Source of the DNA: Bradyrhizobium diazoefficiens USDA 110
GTDB taxonomy: Bacteria; Pseudomonadota; Alphaproteobacteria; Rhizobiales; Xanthobacteraceae
Reading direction: 5' to 3'
Assembly (NCBI RefSeq): GCF_000011365.1
Contig: NC_004463.1
Location: 9,038,001-9,102,000, forward strand
DNA: 64,000 bases
Shown: one piece after another, positions 1 through 8,374 of the stretch
Numbering within the stretch: position 1 is the stretch's first letter
How the letters are laid out: every line of letters starts with the position of its first letter
Program-made: the position numbers and the translations under genes
The notes under the pieces: generated by a model
Told to the model about the DNA's origin: nothing
The model's database searches: none
Seen by the model: only the letters and a program-made list of their open reading frames with translations

Positions 1-1
1 C

Positions 2-211
2 CTCGCGACAGATCAGTATCTCAACGCCAAGCAAGTTCGCGAGCGCTACGGCAGCGTATCGAACACTTGGCTATTCCGGCGCATGCGCGATGCGGCCTTT
101 CCGCAACCGTCGACGCGCCTCGGTGGCCGCACCAGGTTCTGGCTTCTATCCGAGTTATTGGAGTGGGAGCGGAGCAAGCTCCCTATTGACGCGGACAGCG
201 TAGGCGAATGA
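2..211 (+). CDS. AlpA/MerR-like small DNA-binding protein, 5' end outside window
   Basis: An open frame runs from the window edge to a TGA at 209-211 and gives about 69 residues. It begins LATDQYLNAKQVRERYGSVS and continues with a basic segment and a WLLSELLEWE-like helix. That is the layout of AlpA/excisionase winged-helix proteins, which control prophage or island integrases. Its stop overlaps the ATG of the next gene, so the two are probably translationally coupled. The start codon lies outside the window. The family call is from pattern only. Confidence 0.45.
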   Translation, partial: LATDQYLNAKQVRERYGSVSNTWLFRRMRDAAFPQPSTRLGGRTRFWLLSELLEWERSKLPIDADSVGE

Positions 212-447
212 TGACCAAACGGTTCGCGATCCGCAGTGACGAACCAATCACGGTCGATACACTGGAGCGTTGCTTGGATTGTCTTGCGATCCTAATGGAT
301 CAGTCGCCACAAGGCGGTGAAGTCTATCTCCCGATCTTCGAGCGGCTTGAATCAGAGCTTGCCACTGCGAAAGCGAAGGAAGACATGATGGAGCGAGCGC
401 GCGTTAGGGCCGCGCGGTTTATGCAAGAGCACTCGATTAAGAAGTAG
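208..447 (+). CDS. Conserved hypothetical protein, 79 aa
   Basis: The gene starts at an ATG that overlaps the stop of the AlpA-like gene; a second ATG follows at once. The C-terminal half (PIFERLESELATAKAKEDMM...) resembles the C-terminus of the truncated gene at 12.2 kb (YVERLERELAAMQSKDDVM), so the window holds two members of one family. The charged helical C-terminus gives no functional clue. It probably belongs to the integration or regulation module of a mobile element. Confidence 0.5.
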   Translation: MMTKRFAIRSDEPITVDTLERCLDCLAILMDQSPQGGEVYLPIFERLESELATAKAKEDMMERARVRAARFMQEHSIKK

Positions 448-450
448 CCG

Positions 451-693
451 CTACGTCTTGGCTGACTTACGGAATTTTTCCGCATTCTCCGCAGCTACAG
501 CTAAGGCCCGCGACAACTCAAGCGCCTGCTCCACTGTCACTTGGAAGTGAACGCCGACAATGCTTGCAATGACGAGCGTGATTTCGTCGTCCATCTGCTC
601 AACACAGATCGCCGCCGATTCATTTAGTTCGATCTCAGCAATTAGTTCGATCTCAGCAATACGTCCGATGAGATCATCCGGTTCATTCGTCAT
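451..693 (-). CDS. Hypothetical protein with an 18-bp in-frame duplication
   Basis: The ATG at 693 (MTNEPDDLIGRIAEIEL) is preferred over an upstream start that adds a Cys-rich unlikely leader. The product has about 80 residues and is acidic and helical. A perfect 18-bp tandem duplication near 622-659 repeats the hexapeptide IAEIEL without changing frame. The gene converges on the 208-447 gene with a 3-base gap. The function is unknown. Confidence 0.45.
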   Translation of the reverse strand: MTNEPDDLIGRIAEIELIAEIELNESAAICVEQMDDEITLVIASIVGVHFQVTVEQALELSRALAVAAENAEKFRKSAKT

Positions 694-897
694 GGCTACA
701 ATCCATCCGGCGATTGGGCTCGCGACTGGCGTAGGGTCCGCTCGACAGCAATTCGAGCCCAGAGAACACGAACTGGTCAACTACAAGAATTTGTAGTCGC
801 ACACCTACCGCAGTGACCGGCATGATTGCGGACCGTCGCAGCGGAGGCCGCAGACGCAATTTCGGAGGGGGATGTGCCTGCGGCCTAGGGGGAACTG

Positions 898-999
898 ATG
901 AGCGAAAGCTTTAGGGTTGGTTTCGCGATAGCCATCACGGCAGCCGTAGTCGCAGGGGCGTTTTTTGCTATCCGTTTTTTGATTGGCTTTTACGGATAG
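898..999 (+). CDS. Tiny single-span membrane protein, 33 aa
   Basis: The ORF runs from an ATG preceded by AGGGGGA six bases upstream to a TAG. Its product is a short polar start (MSESFRVG) followed by a continuous hydrophobic stretch rich in A, V, I and F and ending FLIGFYG. The good ribosome-binding site and the transmembrane character support it. No family is recognised. Similar tiny membrane ORFs recur in this window. Confidence 0.4.
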   Translation: MSESFRVGFAIAITAAVVAGAFFAIRFLIGFYG

Positions 1000-1011
1000 G
1001 ATCTCGCCGCC

Positions 1012-1314
1012 CTACTTCCACCCGAACCTGTCGCAAATCGATGCGATGATTTTGTCGATCGCTATCGCGATGTTCTCATCAGCATATTTTCTGGCCAGGG
1101 CGGCAAGTGCGACTATCTGAATCAGAAAAATGCAGATGACGGCCACAAATCCTAAGTGGGGAAATGTGGCCAAATCAATTAGCGTAATGCGCGCGCATAT
1201 CCAGTAGAATCGTTCCTCGCGGCGCTCATCGGCCTTTTGAGCCCAACAGTCCTGGGGGGGGCGCGGGGGCGACTCGGCGTCGCGAAACATGCGAAACGAC
1301 GCTGTCCCTGCCAC
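1012..1314 (-). CDS. Small predicted membrane protein
   Basis: The 100-residue frame contains DERREERFYW, then a hydrophobic span (GFVAVICIFLIQIVALAALA), then an amphipathic tail with D/I repeats. The layout resembles small Rhizobiales membrane proteins of unknown role. The start is uncertain, because the first 20 residues overlap a low-complexity G/C stretch and could be spurious. Confidence 0.4.
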   Translation of the reverse strand: MAGTASFRMFRDAESPPRPPQDCWAQKADERREERFYWICARITLIDLATFPHLGFVAVICIFLIQIVALAALARKYADENIAIAIDKIIASICDRFGWK

Positions 1315-1328
1315 ACCCGCGCCGCGGT

Positions 1329-1402
1329 GAAGTTAGCGGCCACGTGACTCGGCGCCTCCATACCGAAGAAGCGCTGTCCCTATCGCGCGCGCCACTAACT
1401 TC
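1329..1402. repeat. 74-bp palindromic dispersed repeat, copy 1
   Basis: The ends form an imperfect inverted repeat, GAAGTTAGCGGC (1329-1340) and GCCACTAACTTC (1391-1402). A second copy lies at 3753-3830. The left 21 bases (1332-1352) and the right 32 bases (1371-1402) are identical between the copies, while the 18-23 base centre differs. This is the layout of a miniature, REP-like or MITE-like repeat. No ORF is carried. Confidence 0.6.
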
Positions 1403-1597
1403 CGTGGTCAGCCTTACCGCCTTGAGCTGCAAAACTGACCGCCCCGCCCCCGAGGGGGGGCATCAACCCGCGGGGGGCCCTCGCGTTGTATCGGCGAAAA
1501 GCCTCCCGGGCCCCTACCAGGATTGGTTGGGCTGCCTGGGCCGCCACTGAACGCTAAACTGGTCACCCAGCCTTTGCAGCACGAAGGAGAGAGCCCT

Positions 1598-1882
1598 GTG
1601 GTTAAACTCGCACGCGTTCGCTGCATCAATAAGACCGACAGGATGAATCCCCACGAGAGGATTGAAAGTGTCGGAGGTGAATATTCAAACGGAAGTCAAT
1701 GGAAGCAGTCTGTCGTTCAGACGATCAGAGACATTGAAAGCGGCGAATGGGAGTTCTATGTCGAAGAAGACGGACTCATGGCTGGCGTGGTCGTGGCCGA
1801 ACACAACGGGCACAAATACATCAAGACAACGGCGGACGGCGTTCAGCCAGACAATCTTCTTTCACTGGCTGAGTGCCCGTGA
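1598..1882 (+). CDS. DUF3892-type small protein
   Basis: The GTG at 1598 is chosen because AAGGAGA lies at 1584-1590; an upstream start would read through non-coding sequence. The roughly 94-residue product has the DUF3892 pattern: ARVRCINKTDR, then IESVGG, then a WKQSVVQTIRDIE helix, and a GVQPDNLLSLAECP end. The family function is unknown. A 3' fragment of a paralogue lies at 5755-5929 with the closely similar ending NLLALPECP. Confidence 0.65.
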   Translation: MVKLARVRCINKTDRMNPHERIESVGGEYSNGSQWKQSVVQTIRDIESGEWEFYVEEDGLMAGVVVAEHNGHKYIKTTADGVQPDNLLSLAECP

Positions 1883-2292
1883 TCCCCACTAGCGACGGCC
1901 TCCACGGCTAAGACCCCCCTTCCGCGAGCTAACGCTTTTTCCTTCCGGCCGCCCTGCGCATCCCGACACGGAGCTTCAGGGCCGCCAGCGCGGCGGCGCT
2001 CGTCAAACGATTTGCGCTCGTTCCAATCGGCTACGGCGCGGAGACTCGCCGCACCGGCACCAGTGGAGATGGCCTGCTGCAGATGCGAATTGTTTATTCC
2101 CTCGGCCCGTTTCGGCTTCGATAAAGTGCGAGAAATTCTCGCACTTTCTCCAACGGCCATTTCTGCCTGCACCTGCTCCCAAATCTCCTTACGTCGCTTG
2201 ATGTAAAACCTCTCGCACCTAGCCAACCACCGGACATTTGCGGAGAGCGAAGCCGTCTCTTTCCGGTGGACAGCCTTTGGTTGCGATAGCAA
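1843..2292 (-). CDS. Hypothetical protein, low support
   Basis: The open frame of 149 codons includes ARCERFYIKRRKEIWEQVQA and a helical SHLQQAIS segment that look protein-like. The C-terminus is low-complexity and overlaps the DUF3892 gene on the other strand by 40 bases. The real start may be well inside. No family is recognised. Confidence 0.25.
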   Translation of the reverse strand: MLSQPKAVHRKETASLSANVRWLARCERFYIKRRKEIWEQVQAEMAVGESARISRTLSKPKRAEGINNSHLQQAISTGAGAASLRAVADWNERKSFDERRRAGGPEAPCRDAQGGRKEKALARGRGVLAVEAVASGDHGHSASERRLSG

Positions 2293-2651
2293 CTTGGTCG
2301 TTTTTCAGGACGTGAGATTTGCTTATGCGCGATTAGCAACTGCCGTTTTCTCGCGTTTGCTCGGATTGCACCTCAAAGCGCGAACGAAGATCCTACCGCC
2401 GATTACTGTCATGCAGTGCGATTTTGACCGGTGCGTGATGCTGCTCTACATTTACACGGTCATAATGATCGAGTCGTGGCTCGATTTCTGGCTCGCGTCA
2501 GCCCAACGTCTCGCCCCAGCATGCTGCCCGTGCTGGGGTCTCTCTTTCGGAGACTGACTTGGAGTCCTGGCAGCCTGTCGGTCGTGATTGAAGCAAGACA
2601 GTCCGTCACCCTTTCGTCAGCTATCGCGAGCGCACCCAGTGCCTTTTATGA

Positions 2652-2948
2652 CTAACCCGCACACCGCAAGCAGCGCGGGCGCGCTGGCGAAAGTCTCACA
2701 GGCATGCCACCCGAACCGGTTGGCACACACGCGGCTCTCCTAGAAGAGCGCGTATGCGTGCAGCGATCTTCCGCGCCTCCTTCGGCCCGAGGTTGGGTTT
2801 CAAGCTGTCGAGCCTCCTCGGCATTAGACGTCGCGATTTGGCGATCTGCTTGGCTCAAAGACTGATCGGCCGCGCTGGCCTGATTGGCTGCAAACACCGC
2901 AAGCGCTTGGGACCGCAGGGACGTGATTTGCTGCTCGAATATGTGCAT
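2652..2948 (-). CDS. Hypothetical coiled-coil-like small protein, low support
   Basis: Read from the ATG at 2948, the product begins MHIFEQQITSLRSQALAVFA and continues with an Ala/Gln/Glu-rich helical stretch typical of small coiled-coil proteins. The C-terminal 30 residues look random, so the frame may be broken or the gene may end earlier. The rest of 2293-3204 shows no convincing gene on either strand. Confidence 0.25.
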   Translation of the reverse strand: MHIFEQQITSLRSQALAVFAANQASAADQSLSQADRQIATSNAEEARQLETQPRAEGGAEDRCTHTRSSRRAACVPTGSGGMPVRLSPARPRCLRCAG

Positions 2949-3204
2949 CCATTGGCCTGTAGCTACCCTGTGTGGTGACGTCGCAAGCGATGGTGGCCAG
3001 CCTTCGCCCCTTGGATTGGCAGGGCTGGCCACCTTTGCTCCCGAGGGGCCCAAAATTCCCCCCTGGTGCCACCAAGGAGTATCGCTGAGAAGGACTGGAA
3101 GCACCTACCAGTACCAGTGGGTTGTCGCGCCCCCGCGTGCATGCCATATCAAAGTGCTCGGCCTGCAAATGTTCGAGCTGGCTCCGCTCATAGGAGTAAC
3201 CGCC

Positions 3205-3540
3205 GTGCCTAGGACCGAAGTGGTAGCGGCAATCCAAGCATTCACGGACTACGTCCGTAGGCCAAGCCATACACCGGCAGAAGACACGTACGCGCCACAG
3301 CGAACTGAAGAACAGCTGGCCGATTGGCGATCCCGGGTTGAAGTTATCTGCTCAAAAATGGACGCGGTGGCGGATTGCCCTCTTTCGACCTTATCCGAAT
3401 TCGAGGCGCTCAGACGCGAGATGGGGACAGATTTTCCCGCAACACCACCCGCTTTACTAAACCGTGTAGCGGACGCATTTTTACGCTGCGGGTCGGCGGA
3501 TGCCGGCCCCTTAATCAGGACGGAGCCGGATGATGCCTAG
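3205..3540 (+). CDS. Hypothetical protein, 111 aa
   Basis: The GTG start at 3205 follows TAGGAG at 3191-3196. The product (VPRTEVVAAIQAFTDYVRRP...) is helical with an acidic tail. It overlaps the next gene by 11 bases, which suggests coupled translation. No domain is recognised. The upstream in-frame ATG at 3169 lacks a ribosome-binding site. Confidence 0.45.
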   Translation: MPRTEVVAAIQAFTDYVRRPSHTPAEDTYAPQRTEEQLADWRSRVEVICSKMDAVADCPLSTLSEFEALRREMGTDFPATPPALLNRVADAFLRCGSADAGPLIRTEPDDA

Positions 3541-3760
3541 CACATTCTCGCTGCACAAGATCGACGAAGCTATACGCGACCTCGAAGAAAAAGTTGCTCA
3601 CGGTGCAGAAATCAGCCGCGAGGAGCTCGCGAGCGGCATTCTGCGGATTACGAAGCGTCTTCGAGATGAACTCGAAGCCGCGCTCAAGGTAATCGATAGC
3701 CTCAAGGATCACACCGGGCTCACGGTGGCAGCCGCGCGACCTAAACAGCGGGAACGTTAG
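3530..3760 (+). CDS. Hypothetical helical protein ending in the dispersed repeat
   Basis: The frame starts ATGATG, overlapping the previous gene. It encodes about 75 residues, beginning MPSTFSLHKIDEAIRDLEEK, strongly helical and charged and likely coiled-coil. The stop codon TAG is supplied by the left terminal repeat of the palindromic element at 3753-3830. The natural C-terminus may therefore have been changed by insertion of that repeat. Confidence 0.5.
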   Translation: MMPSTFSLHKIDEAIRDLEEKVAHGAEISREELASGILRITKRLRDELEAALKVIDSLKDHTGLTVAAARPKQRER

Positions 3761-3830
3761 CGGCCACGTGACTCGGTGCTTTGGGGTGGACCGATAAAGC
3801 GCTGTCCCTATCGCGCGCGCCACTAACTTC
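3753..3830. repeat. Palindromic dispersed repeat, copy 2
   Basis: This is the second copy of the element at 1329-1402. The left block 3756-3776 and the right block 3799-3830 match copy 1 base for base, while the centre (3777-3798) is unrelated. The left end overlaps the last codons of the 3530-3760 gene. Confidence 0.6.
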
Positions 3831-3980
3831 GCCCGGTCAGCCTCAAGGGAGGGAGAAGCTGACCGGGCAACGTATCCTCCGGACGAATGCCCTAGAGCAA
3901 CTACCAGGATTGTGGGCGGTGACTTGGCAATCAGTCTCGGATCGCAGGCAGCGCCGTGGCGAGTCGCCATCGGCAACTTA

Positions 3981-4061
3981 CTACCAAGGAAGGTACAGCG
4001 CGACGAACAGTACCAAGAGGATTAGAGCGCACGCCCACGCGAACAATAGCGCCTTATCCAT
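3981..4061 (-). CDS. Tiny membrane peptide ending LFVALYLPW
   Basis: ATG at 4061 to TAG at 3981-3983 encodes 26 residues: MDKALLFAWA, a hydrophobic span, and the ending LFVALYLPW. The 31-residue peptide at 15136-15231 ends LFVALYPPW, so the two appear to be one microprotein family. No strong ribosome-binding site is seen. The frame stays open upstream without an ATG, so the start is uncertain. Confidence 0.4.
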   Translation of the reverse strand: MDKALLFAWACALILLVLFVALYLPW

Positions 4062-4145
4062 CGGCCGATTCCGATCGATCTCCTCGGCCGCCCGCAGCGG
4101 CGTACCACTGCGGCCTTTCTGTTGAGCAACACAATGGGTGGTGCA

Positions 4146-4349
4146 TCACTCGATTCGTAGATTTTCCGCCGACTCCTTTCCGCGATTTTTCACGATGTCG
4201 AAGCTGACTTTTGCGCCCTCTGCGAGCGAAGTAAAACCAGCCTTCTCAACCGCGGAGATGTGGACAAAGACGTCATTGCCGCCGGAATCCGGTTGAATGA
4301 ACCCATACCCCTTTGTTGGGTTGAACCACTTCACTGTCCCAATTGCCAC
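4146..4349 (-). CDS. Cold-shock protein, CspA family
   Basis: The GTG at 4349 follows GGAGAAGTAAG and gives the normal 67-residue cold-shock domain beginning [21 protein letters not shown]1 (KGYGFI) and RNP2 (VFVHIS) are both present and ordered as in CspA proteins, which bind single-stranded RNA and DNA as chaperones. The longer frame upstream of the GTG is the continuation of the frameshifted tail-fibre gene. The gene is intact, unlike its neighbours. Confidence 0.9.
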   Translation of the reverse strand: MAIGTVKWFNPTKGYGFIQPDSGGNDVFVHISAVEKAGFTSLAEGAKVSFDIVKNRGKESAENLRIE

Positions 4350-4450
4350 CTTACTTCTCCATTTTTCAAAAATGAAAAGTAGTGCGCGACTCCGACAAAA
4401 GAATGGCTTGTCGCGACGCGCGTCCGCAGGCCATACGGGTGGCACCGATC

Positions 4451-5765
4451 TTACATCCTCGCCAGGACGCTAAGCGCGTTCTGACCTGCCACGTTGATGT
4501 TGTTGGCGTTGGTGCCATCGCCCTGTTCGTTGGCTGAGAACACGTGCAAACCCAATAGTGGCGGAGCCGCGTACGCGGCTGCTCCACCGACCTGAGTAGT
4601 ATTCGTCCGCCTGCAAGAACCCCCTGACCAATGAAAACGTTGGTCGCATCCACGCCAATACCGGAAACCGCGGCTGCTGAGTTCGTGACCAGACCAATGC
4701 GTGATGCATACGAAATCTGCGTCGCATCTTCGGCCAGCCCGAATACAGCCGACACCTGATTGCCTGCGGACGCTCTCGCCTGCCTCACGGTCGCGCTGGA
4801 ATAGGTGTATGCGAGGCCGCTATCGATCGCCGCTGCGGATGCCGTCACGCGGTTATAGGCATTCCACACGCCGAGGTACCCAGCCACACCGCCAGACCCC
4901 GAACCGCCAAGAATCCAATCAAGTTGCGACGATGCATTGCTGCGCGTGGTGCCTCCGCGCCACGCTGCCGGCCCATTGGTGATGGCTTGATTGTTGAGCC
5001 AGATACCATTGACCTGGCCCAACGCCGTTCCAGCCGAGCGCACCGTGTCGCTTGTCCAGTCGGGACCGTGAGGCAGCCGCAGCGTACCGCTGTCGTTCCA
5101 GACAAACCAGTCATTGACCTTGCTGGCGCCGATCGCCGCGGGGTTCTTGGTGATGTCGGTCGTCGCGATCGACAACTCGGCAAATGTCGTCATCGTGAGT
5201 TTGGTGCCGTCATAGATTGGCACCTGATTGCCGTTGTAGAGCGCATAGTACAGCGTCGTTTTGGCGCTCTGCGTCGTCGTCATCACGGGCGTTGCGCTCA
5301 CCAGGGTCAGGCGACCTTGCGGCGGAGACAGAACCCCGAGATTGCCACGTGACGTTTGAGCACTCGCCACGTCCGACAGATTGTTGGCGCTCGACAGATC
5401 ACCAGCCCCAGGCTGGCCCACCACGTTGAAGTTCCAGTCCGCGAGCGTGCCGCTGCCGCCGGTCTTGTCGGACGTCATGGTCAGCGTCGTGCCGCTGTAG
5501 GTGACGAGGCCTTCCATCCAATTCGCCGTGTTCGCCGCCGAGCTAGCCCGCACGCGAGCGCCATTCTGATAGGCGAGGCCGGCCTGCGTGGTGAACGCTT
5601 TGGATCCGGTGCCGATAGCGAGCGACGTGGTCGAAGTGCCGCCATACGTGGGGGCGTTGGCCCCCGCAGCACCGGTTGAGCCCGTGGCGCCAGCATCCCC
5701 CTTCGACGCCAGCAATTGCCAGTATGTCGCATTCGGAGGCGTGTGGTTGGTGTGGCCGAGATCGG
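4451..5765 (-). pseudogene. Phage tail-fibre-like protein, 5'-truncated and frameshifted
   Basis: The N-terminal part reads HTNHTPPNATYWQLLASKGD followed by a short collagen-like run (GATGSTGAAGAN) and then long Ser/Thr/Ala-rich repeats, typical of phage tail fibres. The gene's upstream part is lost at about 5757, where the sequence switches to a DUF3892 fragment on the other strand. Near 4605 the frame shifts by one base: the original ending (FSANEQGDGTNANNINVAGQ...) continues in another frame to the TAA at 4451. It is a dead structural gene of the prophage. Confidence 0.65.
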
Positions 5766-5929
5766 AGGTCATTCGATCGATCGAGAACGGGACCAATACA
5801 TTCTTTACGTTGGTCGGCGGTAAGCGCGCGGACGTTGGCGTCGTTAGCGGCCCGAACGGAAAATATGTTCGAACTCACGCTGACGGCTACTACAACGATA
5901 ACCTACTAGCTCTGCCGGAGTGTCCGTGA
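5755..5929 (+). pseudogene. DUF3892 gene, 3' fragment
   Basis: The last 57 codons of a DUF3892-like gene survive (EVIRSIENGTNTFFTLVGG ... NDNLLALPECP). They align with the C-terminal half of the 1598-1882 product. The fragment has no start. Its left edge coincides with the truncation of the tail-fibre gene on the opposite strand. Confidence 0.5.
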
Positions 5930-5932
5930 GTT

Positions 5933-6298
5933 TTAGTCAAGTAAATCGTCCGCCTCCTCTGCCGGCGCCCAACTGATCTTGCTCGCATCGGCCGGTGTCG
6001 CGCCCATACTGCTTAGGCACAGCCTCAGTAGGCTGAGCGATTTTGTACCCATCTCCGCGCCGCTTTGCAGGCGAGCGCGCAAGACTGATGCGATGGAGAC
6101 AAGACAACGGTGAGATGCATTGAGCCATGGCAACTCGCTGGCGAATTCACGCCATGCATTGGCCTGTTGCTCGTTTAGCCAAGTGGGTGGAGCGCCGATT
6201 TCGGCACCGGTTGGATCGTTGCGTTTATAGCGGCCAGCATTGATGATGTGCCGGCCTTCAACCAGCGCCTTGGCGGCCGGCTTTCTTGGTCGTGGCAT
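5933..6298 (-). CDS. Phage terminase small subunit-like protein
   Basis: The ATG at 6298 gives a 121-residue protein starting MPRPRKPAAKALVEGRHIIN. The basic N-terminus, the PPTWLNEQQANAWREFASEL segment and the helical centre resemble P27-type small terminase subunits, which bind packaging sites and hand DNA to the large subunit. No large terminase is in the window. The place next to the prohead protease fits a phage head module. The ribosome-binding site is weak. Confidence 0.55.
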   Translation of the reverse strand: MPRPRKPAAKALVEGRHIINAGRYKRNDPTGAEIGAPPTWLNEQQANAWREFASELPWLNASHRCLVSIASVLRARLQSGAEMGTKSLSLLRLCLSSMGATPADASKISWAPAEEADDLLD

Positions 6299-6399
6299 TT
6301 TGCCCCTGGGGGTCCGAATTGCAGATGCGCGTGAAATGGGGGGCCGCCGGTAGCTAGTGGCGGCAGTGGGAGGGATCTGACCCACCCCTCCCCCTGCGC

Positions 6400-6890
6400 T
6401 TAAAGGATGCCGCGGGCCCGCATCTTCGCTTCAACGCGCCGTCGTGCTGCCTGGTTGTTGCTGGATGCTCGACTGATCTGAGCTGAGGTGTCCTTGCCGT
6501 AGGCTCCCCACAGGACCAAGCTGATCTCGAAAAGTTTGGCCTCGGTGATGAGGCGCTTCGGAATGTCGCCACCGTCGTCCCACTCCTCGACAACTGGAGT
6601 AAACGACACGCTCACCTCGTTGACAGTGCCAAGGCCTCCTGCCCTAAAGGCGCATCAGGATGCGGCTCTAACGAGTAGTAGAGTCCGACGTTATCCGAAC
6701 GTAGTTTGAGGGTGCCGTTGCTGATGCGCCCCAGAGGCCTGCTGACATCATGACTGCAAAGCGCGGCGACGTCTGGATTTTGCGCGATGTGCTTGTCGAA
6801 TGCGCCGCGCGCGAAGCGTTCCTCGAAGAGCCCCGCGATGATGGCCGGCCGATTCCAGGAAATCGCGAATCCTGAGATGGTTTCAGCCAT
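6400..6890 (-). pseudogene. HK97-family prohead protease, frameshifted
   Basis: The frame from ATG 6890 (MAETISGFAISWNRPAIIAG) carries the GLFEERFARGAF and HDVSRPLGR blocks of the prohead protease family, including the catalytic-region His. At about 6612 the frame breaks. The remainder (VSVSFTPVVEEWDDGGDIPK ... RARGIL), with the expected Ser-containing strand, continues in another frame to 6400. Assembly of HK97-type heads needs this enzyme, so the prophage cannot form such heads unless the break is a sequencing error. No portal or capsid gene is present. Confidence 0.75.
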
Positions 6891-7062
6891 TGCGTTGCGT
6901 CACCCGCAATCGTTTCTCGCGTTTCGCTTGCATCAACTTGCGCGCAATCACGGCTGGTGAGTCCGAGCACTCGGAGTGTCGGCTTTCGCCAGGCATCTTT
7001 ACACGGCGCCGAACTGGCTTTCGGTCGGCCACATCGGAAGTGCGTTCGGATCCCTTAGACAT
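6883..7062 (-). CDS. Small basic phage protein, 59 aa
   Basis: ATG at 7062 to TGA at 6883-6885, starting MSKGSERTSDVADRKPVRRR. The start overlaps the end of the upstream gene by 8 bases and the stop overlaps the protease ATG, the tight packing of phage operons. The product is Arg/Lys-rich and probably binds nucleic acid. No family is recognised. Confidence 0.45.
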   Translation of the reverse strand: MSKGSERTSDVADRKPVRRRVKMPGESRHSECSDSPAVIARKLMQAKREKRLRVTQRNG

Positions 7063-7644
7063 TGTGGCCCGCCTCCTTCACTTCCTTCAAAAAGTAAAAA
7101 GCGCGGCCTTCGCGCCGATCGCCCAAGAAGTGCGCGCGCACTGGCCGCAGATAACCGAGGCGCACATCCTCGCGCTCCAGATCGTCCAGCAGCGCGTCGT
7201 GCTTTTCTCGGGCTTGGCTGCTTCCAACGCGCGAGCGGCCTCACATACCGCACCCAAACGGCGCTGGTACTCTGGCATCACGGTGAAGCACACGAGCTTG
7301 GAGGCTACGTTCCGCGCTTCGTCTGTGCGCCTATGCAGGACCTCCCGCGCTGACTCGATGTTTGCTATCTCCGTGGTGACTTCGCGGAGCTGCCGCGACA
7401 GATCGGCAATGCTGTCAGTAGGATCGTCACCAAGCAGCGCGGCCACGCCGGGCGAGATATGTTTCCCAAAAGCCGCCCTGCCCGCCTCGATCTTACCGCG
7501 CAGTTTCGAGCGCTCGCTGTTGAGCTTAGAGTCTCTCTGCTCCAATTCCACGCGTTTCGCGATCAGGTCGGCGTACGAGCTGTCGGCCTCCGCGAGGCTG
7601 GGGACGCGGAATTCGTCGGTGGTCTTCGTCTTCAACGGAGCCAT
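7055..7644 (-). pseudogene. Helical phage protein, frameshifted near the C-terminus
   Basis: From ATG 7644 (MAPLKTKTTDEFRVPSLAEA) about 145 residues of charged coiled-coil sequence are read. Near 7210 the sensible protein continues in another frame (EKHDALLDDLEREDVRLGYL ... KEVKEAGHNV) to the TAA at 7055-7057. The zero frame becomes Cys/Trp-rich and implausible after that point. It overlaps the previous gene by one base. The role is unknown; the position between replication and head genes suggests a phage accessory or head protein. Confidence 0.5.
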
Positions 7645-8177
7645 TAGGCAACAACCTTTCCAAACAATGCATCAATGATACCGGCCACAGCGGCGACGTT
7701 GATGGTGACTGACTTGTGATGGCCATTGGATTGCCAGTGAGCGCAATGAGCGCCCGGCTGACTGAAGCGACTGACCGACCCATCAGGTTTGTGAATCGCG
7801 ACGGCTCTACAATTGCAGGATACGGCAACCTGAGATTTTCGCGCCTCCGCGACGCCAGTGCGTGCGTCCTCGACCAAAATCGCAACAGCGATCGGCGCGT
7901 TGGGAATCGACTGCGGGGCCCCATCCAGGTTGACACTACCGGGTGTCATCGCGTGGTAGGCGCGGACCGCGTCAACAGCGGTGTGCAACTCGGTGTCAGA
8001 GGCGAGCGCAACAACGAGGTCGAGAACATTGTCCTCGTCTAGCTCAGGCGCAACGCCCGGTGCGCCGGAAGGCAAGATTCCGGCTTCCTGCAAACGCCTG
8101 GCGATTCCGGTGCTTCGCGAGCGCGGGAAATCAAGATGACGCTCGATCGCGTCGAGCACGTGATTCCAAGTGGCCAT
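7644..8177 (-). CDS. Phage-associated hypothetical protein, 177 aa
   Basis: The frame is intact and begins MATWNHVLDAIERHLDFPRS, then RSTGIARRLQEAGILPSG. Its N-terminal half is helical and could bind DNA. The C-terminal half contains CNCRAVAIHKPDGSV and a hydrophobic INVAAVAGIIDALFG end. The stop overlaps the start of the next gene. I do not recognise a family. Confidence 0.55.
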   Translation of the reverse strand: MATWNHVLDAIERHLDFPRSRSTGIARRLQEAGILPSGAPGVAPELDEDNVLDLVVALASDTELHTAVDAVRAYHAMTPGSVNLDGAPQSIPNAPIAVAILVEDARTGVAEARKSQVAVSCNCRAVAIHKPDGSVSRFSQPGAHCAHWQSNGHHKSVTINVAAVAGIIDALFGKVVA

Positions 8178-8374
8178 TGGGGCCGCTCTCCTTTCAGGAT
8201 TGGAAATTGCGATTGGAGGGTTAAATAAAACGCCGCATGCAGCGGCTTCGCGGCTCAGGGCCGGGAAAAAGTGGCGACGCCGGGTGGTGGCCAGCGCGCC
8301 GAGTGCACGTCACGTCAGACCACAAATCGTGGTCTTCAAGGTGATACGTTCCCAACTATGGCGAAAACTGGATT

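Noticed and set aside
6890..7678. 262-codon plus-strand ORF over the prophage genes
   Set aside because: The minus strand carries overlapping, protein-like genes with phage order; the plus frame is Ser/Arg-rich and random-looking.
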